Below are positions 57,356 to 64,000 of a stretch of 64,000 bases of DNA, one piece after another (positions within the stretch are counted from its first letter, which is position 1; each line of letters opens with the position of its first letter). The stretch spans positions 106,283 through 170,282 of the forward strand of contig MNCI01010819.1 of the NCBI GenBank assembly GCA_015680685.1. Reading direction: 5' to 3'. This DNA is from Gnetum montanum (lineage: Eukaryota; Streptophyta; Gnetopsida; Gnetales; Gnetaceae). The position numbers were made by a program, and so were the translations under genes. The notes under the pieces were generated by a model. The model searched no databases. It was given only the letters and a program-made list of their open reading frames with translations, and was not told the origin of the DNA.

Positions 57356-58105
57356 TNNNNNNNNNNNNNNNNNNNNNNNNNNNNNNNNNNNNNNNNNNNN
57401 NNNNNNNNNNNNNNNNNNNNNNNNNNNNNNNNNNNNNNNNNNNNNNNNNNNNNNNNNNNNNNNNNNNNNNNNNNNNNNNNNNNNNNNNNNNNNNNNNNNN
57501 NNNNNTACCAAACGCTAATTGTTACTGGGATCACCACATGTAACGCACGTGCTCGAAGTGGTCGTACTGAGGCACCTAACTAGCCTAAACGTGATGAGCA
57601 GCCAATTCCTTGACTAGCTATACACATCCGTAGATGCTTGTAATCAAGTCGTACTCATCTCGCATTCTAGGAAATAAGGGTGAGAGAGACTAATCGCGAT
57701 GAGCAGCCAATTCCTTGATTAGCCGTACACATTTGTCAATGCTCGTAATCAAGTGGTACTCATGCCGCGCTAATGCAGGTAATAAATAATAGGTAAGAAA
57801 TAACATGTAATAAACCTATTCCATGCACCGCAAGGTTTATCCACAAAGCTCATCTTTATTGCCGTACACAACTTGCATTCAGGTACAAAGCTGCTCGAAT
57901 AGAGATCCATTCACTTAGGGACTCCTACTGCGGGCACATGGAAAATATTCTATCTTTGAAGTGATCAAACTGCTAGAGTTTCCCTACTTTAAGCCTAGGA
58001 TGGAAAATGAGGGGAGTGTTGCTTGGCGACGGACCGCGATATCGTGTACGCGATATCGCAGGGGACGACACGATATCGTGGTGCATGCGATATCGCGTCT
58101 CATCA
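57356..58105 (-). mobile_element. Solo LTR of the D family, TSD GGGAT, partly in gap
   Basis: GGGAT stands at 57351-57355 and again at 58106-58110. The visible part (57506-58105) is the D LTR inverted: minus strand TGATGAGACGC, GATATCGC palindromes, GTGCCCGCAGTAGGAG, GCAATAAAGA, and GTACGAC units ending at TTAGCGTTTGGTA. The T at 57356 fits the other LTR end. Only 149 N stand where the D LTR has about 335 bp. Confidence 0.85.
57357..57505. other. Assembly gap (149 N)
   Basis: Unsequenced bases within the solo LTR. Confidence 0.99.
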
Positions 58106-59290
58106 GGGATCAACAATAATCTCTACAAGAGTTACATTGATGGCCTAGTACAATGGTGTGTCACCAATGCAAATTAGCTTCAAGTCCTCCAGGACACACA
58201 CGAAGGCCCTTGTAGGGGCCACTTTGCTGAAACAAGGATGACAATTAAGATTCTCATAGTGGGGCATTATTGGCCTACAATATTCAGGGATGCACATCAC
58301 TTCTTCTATTATTGCGGAAAATGCCAACATGATGGAGGGATGACTACGCAAATGGAAGGGCCTCAAAAGTGGATCCAACTACTATAGCTTTTCGATCTTT
58401 GGGGGATTGATTTTATGGGATCCATCAACCCTATGTTAAATGGAAAGGCCTACATCATCATGGATGGTAATTACTACATCAAATGGGCTAAAGCTACAAC
58501 TATTACCAACTGTTCATCATCTATGGTGGCCTAGTTTGAACACCAAAATGTTGTAAACAAGTTTGGTGTGCCACAAGCACTAATTTCAGATAATGAAACA
58601 TACTTTATTGGTGCCACTTTTTGAAAGCTCATGCAATGTTTAGGGGTTGAACATAAATTAATAATACCATACCACCCCCAAGCAAACTGTCAAGTTGAGG
58701 TTACTAATAGGAAAATTACCAAAATACTAACATGTATAGTTAGTAAATATAGGAAGAACTAGAGCAGTAAACTCAATGATGCTCTTTGGGGTTATCGTTT
58801 AATGTGGAAACTTCCTATTGGTTATTCTTCCTATGAGTTAGTCTACAAAAAATTTCCAACTCTTCCCATCCAAGCTGAGCTCTGTATATATTCAACAACC
58901 TATGACCTTGACTTGGACCTAAGTCTAGTCTAAAGAAAAAGACTGATGAACCTTAACATGCAAGACAAGAATAGATTACTGGCCCTATCATTAAATGAAG
59001 TATACAAGGCACATAACAAACAACTTTATGATCTTAGAATAAGGAGAGTACAATTTCAACTAGGAAATAAGGTGCTCTAACAAAACCCCATGCATGTGCC
59101 TCAACATACTAAATTCCAAATTCTATGGGAGGGTCCTTACATTATATATGAAACTTTCCCATTTGGGGCCATGATGATATAACATCTTGACAGCCCAAAT
59201 AAGAGATTATTATTCAACATTCAACAACTTAAACATTTCCTAGAGAAAAGAACAATTAGTGGGAATACTGCCTCAACTAATGGCTAAGCA
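58106..59290 (+). pseudogene. Element C integrase, decayed
   Basis: Zinc-finger region (HEGPCRGHF, YYCGKCQHDG), core with DLWGIDFMGSINPMLNGKAY, VPQALISDNETYF and NCQVEVTNRK (the D, D and E positions are all kept), and the C-terminal part (FQLGNKVL, EGPYIIYETFPFGAMMI, LFNIQQLKHFLEK). Stops are few (mainly TAG) and the frame is mostly kept. It ends near 59290 and then enters the spacer (HGGDGHPC, the point at which D rejoins). Confidence 0.85.
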
Positions 59291-61315
59291 CACTCATTCT
59301 TTTAGATATCTCCCTTCCAAATCAATCATGGAGGAGATGGCCATCCATGTTGACATCCTACTAGTGGCTCCTCAGTTTTCCAACTTTTTTATTTTACATC
59401 ATTTTTCATATATTTTTCATTTTCTTGAATATTTTACAATTTTTTCTATATTTTACTTTATTTCGATTTTCTTACATGTCTTCTTTTTCTTTATTGCCAT
59501 TAGGACTTTGGTGCAAAACACAACTACTAATTGATGATGCTGAATTGAATTATATTGCTCATATTGATTACTTAATAACTATATTTCATCATTGAATTTT
59601 GACATTGATTAATGGGACATTGGTTTTTTCATGATATTAGGCAATGAGCTCACATCATCCACCCATTTCACAAAAGCTCTATGGTGTTCTTTCATTTTGG
59701 AAGCATGAGGTCCTTTCTAATAACAACTTTGAAATAACTTGTGACCTTGGTGCTCTCCAGCCTTAGAATTAATCAAGTGGAATTGGCAAGGGTGTGGCTT
59801 CAAGGGAATTTGTTACGTTTTGTATCTACCTGTTGTCTAGATTTTCTTGGGTATTCCCATTGATTCTTCATCATTCCTAATGTCAATCAATAATAGAAAG
59901 AAATGTCTTTGCATGGTGTGGTTTCCATGAAAAAAGAAAAAAAACATGGGAATTCATAGCACACCTCTTAGATGAAATAACGGGCTACAAGCACTATTTA
60001 TGGGGCTAGAAAGACATGATACCCATGCTTGAAGGCACCCCTCGAACTAAGACCCTCTTCACTTCTTGCTTGTCTTTTCCTCTCTATTTGGAATGGTGGG
60101 TGATCTTTGGGGGTATCCATAAGCTCTAAGGGTTTGAATGATCTCAAGTGCCAATGCAAAGTTGTTGGAAATGGATGGTCTTGATTCCAACTAAGGATGT
60201 GATGTTCCCAAGATCACCTTAATCACAAACTCCACAAGGACTTCATGTGATCGAAATAAGAAACTCCATTACATTCTCTCTCTCTCATCATAACTTCAAT
60301 CCATTTACCATCTCACTACTCAATGCCATGTTTAATCATTGTGTCCATTTTTATATGCCTCAATTCCACATCTTGTCTTCAAAAAAAATTTTAATTAATT
60401 TTTTGGTTATTTCTTGTGCTTAAGAAATTTTTTTTTTAATTCTTTAGTGGGTTATTGGGTGATTTGATTTTTAACAACCTATGCCCATTAATCATCCTTG
60501 GGGCCCATGAACTCCTTGGTATGATGCCATGCAAGGGAATTAAGGGCATGAGCCTACTATGGGGAGGACCCACTTGCATACTCTTTGGCTTAGACGATTA
60601 AATTTCCTATCCCTTAGACATTTTGCTCTCGAATCCATTATTTTCCATCATGAAACATCTAGATTTTACACTCCTTAACATTTGAACTCCAACCAAATCT
60701 ACTTTCCAAACACATGCCAAGCCCTCTTCAATGATTTTTCCTTAATCTAGGTTTTTCTGGCTTCCTCTGAACTCAAATTTCATTCCAAAACTCTTTGTTA
60801 TCCTTAGTTTTTATATGTGAAAATTATTGTCTATGGCTGCATCAATGCATCCCTATCAACATATAGCAAAAATACTATAAATACACATTGATCCTTAGCC
60901 AAATTTTCACATGTTCATTCCAACGCTAGAGGAGTTTTTGCATCTTTCTAAGCCTAGAGCACCTTCCAAGAACCATAACTTGCTAATCGCTTGTTTGATT
61001 TTCCCTATTCTTCAACACTTAAGCTATAGAGATGAGCTTTATGTTGTGGGGGCCACAAACCAATGATATATGATGAGGAAAAAAATTTTGAAAATTTTCT
61101 AACTTCCCAAGGTTTAACTAATAAAATATTATTAAAATCACCAATCTACACTAAGTTAAACCTCATCAACAAACTTGGGTAGCTAAAAAGATAAAATAAT
61201 CCATCTACCATGATCACAACTAGCCTAAGTGTAACTTGCCCAAATGAGAAAAGGTATCAAAGGTATTAATAGTTACACGTAAGACACTAATCTTGGATTA
61301 TGTTTGTGATCGCAT
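59290..61315 (+). other. Element C spacer with conserved block and internal TATA
   Basis: T-rich start as in D and E2, conserved block at 60500-60580 (GGGCCCATGAACTCCTTGG, TTAAGGGCATGAGCC, GGGGAGGACCCACTTG), and a TATA box (TATAAATACAC) at 60876-60883, about 440 bp before the ORF2 ATG. No gene. Confidence 0.55.
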
Positions 61316-63962
61316 ATGGCACCAAAGAGACCATAGAGCAAAGGACCATCCTAATTGAGAAAGAAGTGGCTAAGATGAGGAAGGGGCCAGCAGCCACAAC
61401 AACCCTAAGAAGGTGAAGCAAAAACACATGTGACGGGACCTCTTCAAGAGGATCCTAAAGTGGAATATATTTCTTAGATTCCAACAATAGAGACAAGCTA
61501 GTTGAGGCAAGATGAGGTGCTAAGGCCTAGGCCAAATCTAAAGCTCATATTGACTAAGGCCTACATTGAGCGAATCCATTCTAAGGAGGTCTAAAGTTTG
61601 GTTCTTTAGGAATTTAACTTTGACTCCTTCTTGGACTTGGCACCAAAGGAGGTCAAGACTCAATTGCAAGGGTCCCCTCTGTGGCCCATCCTCACTTCCA
61701 ATAGGAAGTGGTACATGGGGGAAACCTATCCTTTTTGGAATAATCAACAAGTGGGCGCTACCATCAAAATCAAAGACATCAGCATCTCTTATTCAGTTAA
61801 GGCTATTATAGAGGCCATTGAACTACCTAATACTAAGGCAACATTGGCAAAGATTCCCATGTAAGTAGATCTAGAAGCAAAGAAGGAGTAGATCGAACAA
61901 TGCTATGGGATAAACCATAAGAAATACGACTCACTAACCAAGGTAGAGAGAGTCTATTTCAAAATTGTGGCCTACCACCTGCACCCAATGGTGAGGCCTA
62001 GCAAAGTCACTACCTTCTCCACTTGTGCATGCATGACTCTAAGTAAAAAAAATTCATCAACCTCTCTCAGCTCATCTTCTTGGAGATTGAGAAGAATTTC
62101 AAAGAAAATGAGCAAGGGAGAAATACACTACCTTTTTGTGCATGATCAAAAAACTTTGTAAAAGAAGAGGCATACCTCATTATGCAAATGACACCATCCA
62201 TCATGCTCCTACCACCTTCTGGTAAGAGATGATGAAGGACAAAGAACCTGCTAAGCTATTTGATGAGGAGCAACCACCACCATCACTCACCAAGGAGACA
62301 ATAGCAAAGGCTCGTGCCACTATTGAGTGGATGGGAAAATTGCATGAATAGTTGATGCAGTAGTAGCAAGGTGAGGTGAGTGGTGGGGAACCACAAGTCT
62401 ACTAGCTAACATTAAGCCATCTCAACAAAGTCACTAGAATAATAAGCTAGCTGGAGGAAGCTACCCCATTGTTTTCCACCCAAAGAATGTAAGGACCCAT
62501 AAGATCAAATCTAAGCATCCCAGAGGTTATGATGTCCATCCTTGGATAACATGAGTTCCATAAAATTTCTAGAAATGCCATAACCTTCTTGGTGCACCTA
62601 GGGGAGGGCAAAGGGGCTACCATCCTGGTGATGCAGCACCACGAGCAAGAAACAACGATGGAGGTGGTGGTCAATAGAGTGGATGAAGCACTAAATGCTC
62701 TTACAACAACTATGTTAGACATTGTTGCACTCAGGGATTTGCATGCTTCTACAAGAGTGGTAAGTGGGAGGCTACGTGCGACCCAGAATAGGAAAGTGTT
62801 ATAACAACTCGTAAGGATTGACCAATTGCTTCTAGAGATCTTTGATCTCCCAAAGGAAACCACTAAAACCTAGTTAGAGCTAATAAAAATAAATGGCAAG
62901 CTCATCATAGAAAACATCCAACTTGAGGTGACCATTGACAAGAATCAACGATTGGCTACTGAGGTTACAAAGCTGAGAGCCCAACTAGTTGATCCCACCA
63001 TTCTTAGCCAAGCCATCACATGGGATGAAGCTTTCCTACAACTTTAGAACTAATTAAAAGAGGCTAAGAATGCCAAGACATGGTAGTCTTCAACATGTCC
63101 TTATAAGAAGCACTTACTACCCACACTGATAAGGACTTTTTGCAAGTCCACAAGGTAAACTTGGCCTTAACTAAACACATTCATCGCATGTGTAATGTTG
63201 AGGAAGAAAGAGACTAGATGATCAAATTTATGAGACAAGAGCAGGAGTAGCTCATTAAGGTGGACATGGACTTGAGGAGGTTGGCCATGGAAAATAGAAA
63301 TCTATTAATTAGAGAAAGTTAAAGCACTTCACTAGAAAATGGCCATTAAAGTAGTTGCCTAGAAAAATCAAGCCTTGAAGTTCGAACATGTCAAAAATCA
63401 CTACAAGTACTAGGTAGGACCACTTAAGGAGATGAATGAGAAGGAGATTCAATTACCCAAGGTAAAAATGAATGAGGTCGTCTAGCAACTCTAGCAAAGA
63501 GGCAATGTATGGTAGTTGATCTTTGATAGCTTGAATGCCTATAATAAAGTAGAGATCCACTAAAATGAGTTGCAAATAGAAGAAATGGCAAAATACATGG
63601 AACTTGCCAACCTTTGCTATGCATACTTGGCAATGTTGATAGCCAGAAGGCCATGGTGAAAGTTAGAAAAGCAAGTGACCAAGTCGTACCTCCTCTATAA
63701 GGTTGAGTTCAAGCACCACAAGGACACTAAGAAAAAGCTAAAAATAGCTAATGATGAACTTGAAGTTTTCAAGAACTGATTCACAAACCAATGATTGGTT
63801 GTTGGATACTTTTCATCTTTCACTAAAAGTAGCAGTTGTAGTAGGATAGCCACAGCCTCAACCTCAACCGCTGCCACCACAAGCACCAAAAGCTAGTGAA
63901 GGTCCTTCAACACCCTAGGAGCCTTCACCTCCTAACATTGTTTCATCTTCTCTTCATCTTTA
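61316..63962 (+). pseudogene. Element C ORF2, decayed homologue of E2 ORF2
   Basis: MAPKRP start after GTTTGTGATCGCAT (acceptor AG lost). Then QLQGSPLWPIL, NNQQVGATIKIKDISISYSV, RVYFKIVAYHLHP and later ATILVMQHHEQETTMEVVVN and LKIANDELEVF align in order with E2 ORF2 (HLKGSPLWPVL, RVYFKIGTYHLFP, ATMVLMQHQD, LDVANSELAVV). Unlike E2 it has frameshifts as well as stops. It ends in a P/T-rich tail near the window edge. The conservation across two diverged elements shows that ORF2 is a genuine gene of the family. Confidence 0.7.
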
Positions 63963-64000
63963 GAAATTAGAGGATTTTTGTGGATCATTTTTATAAAAGG

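Larger units (their letters stand above)
51706..64000 (+). mobile_element. Athila-like element C, both ends missing, with two nested insertions
   Basis: It begins inside gag at the copy c junction, retains PR, RT, RNase H, integrase, spacer and ORF2 in order, and leaves the window before its 3' LTR. Insertions: 53844-56494 (TGTTGG copy d) in RT/RNase H and 57356-58105 (solo LTR) between RNase H and integrase. It is the only Athila-like copy here that shows the full pol order, and therefore the reference for what D and E2 have lost. Confidence 0.82.

Overview
The window is plant nuclear DNA, probably from a large, repeat-rich genome; a gymnosperm is my best guess, but that is inference. I see no intact host gene, no tRNA or rRNA gene and no prokaryotic feature. 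Almost everything is nested LTR retrotransposon sequence of two Ty3/gypsy lineages: Tat/Ogre-like (pol with a second, archaeal-type RNase H) and Athila-like (gag-protease, tRNA-Asp-type primer site, and a second long ORF downstream of the pol position). Three runs of N (23428-23919, 40795-41480, 57357-57505) hide parts of elements.

Layout. (1) 1-1114: inverted end of a small element starting TGTTGGCAC, carrying a cytochrome P450 fragment. (2) 1115-20967: a Tat composite, internal region A (pol 2182-4929), a shared 3.3 kb LTR (5419-8762), internal region B (pol 10751-14202), and a second LTR (14781-20967) that is split by a 2966 bp TGTTGG element (16316-19281, TSD CTTAG) carrying a PPR gene fragment. 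(3) 20968-21533: three tandem repeats of about 185 bp. (4) 21534-29876: complete Athila-like element E2 (TSD GATGT) with gag remnants, no pol, and a 956-codon second ORF. (5) 29877-40265: flank, then a decayed multi-exon gene on the + strand (about 30.8-35.47 kb) lying antisense to a Tat-like gag-protease on the - strand (36.55-39.84 kb). (6) 40266-47347: Athila-like element D (TSD AAAAG), the youngest-looking, with an uninterrupted gag-protease frame but no RT or integrase. (7) 47348-51705: GC-run repeats, then a patchwork of host gene fragments (CSLD, NLR, receptor kinases) ending at another TGTTGGCAC terminus. (8) 51706-64000: Athila-like element C with gag, protease, RT, RNase H, integrase and second ORF, all decayed, broken by a TGTTGG element (53844-56494) and a solo LTR of the D family (57356-58105, TSD GGGAT); it runs off the window.

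How the parts relate. C shows the ancestral Athila-like order gag-PR-RT-RH-INT-spacer-ORF2. D and E2 are internally deleted derivatives that would need proteins from a relative. Their LTRs carry CpG-rich palindromes (core GATATCGCGTACGCGATATC) 17 bp upstream of the TATA box, and E2 has a further palindrome-plus-TATA unit inside the element, upstream of ORF2. The most interesting observations are the TGTTGG family with different host gene fragments in each copy, this internal promoter-like unit, and the intron-bearing antisense gene.
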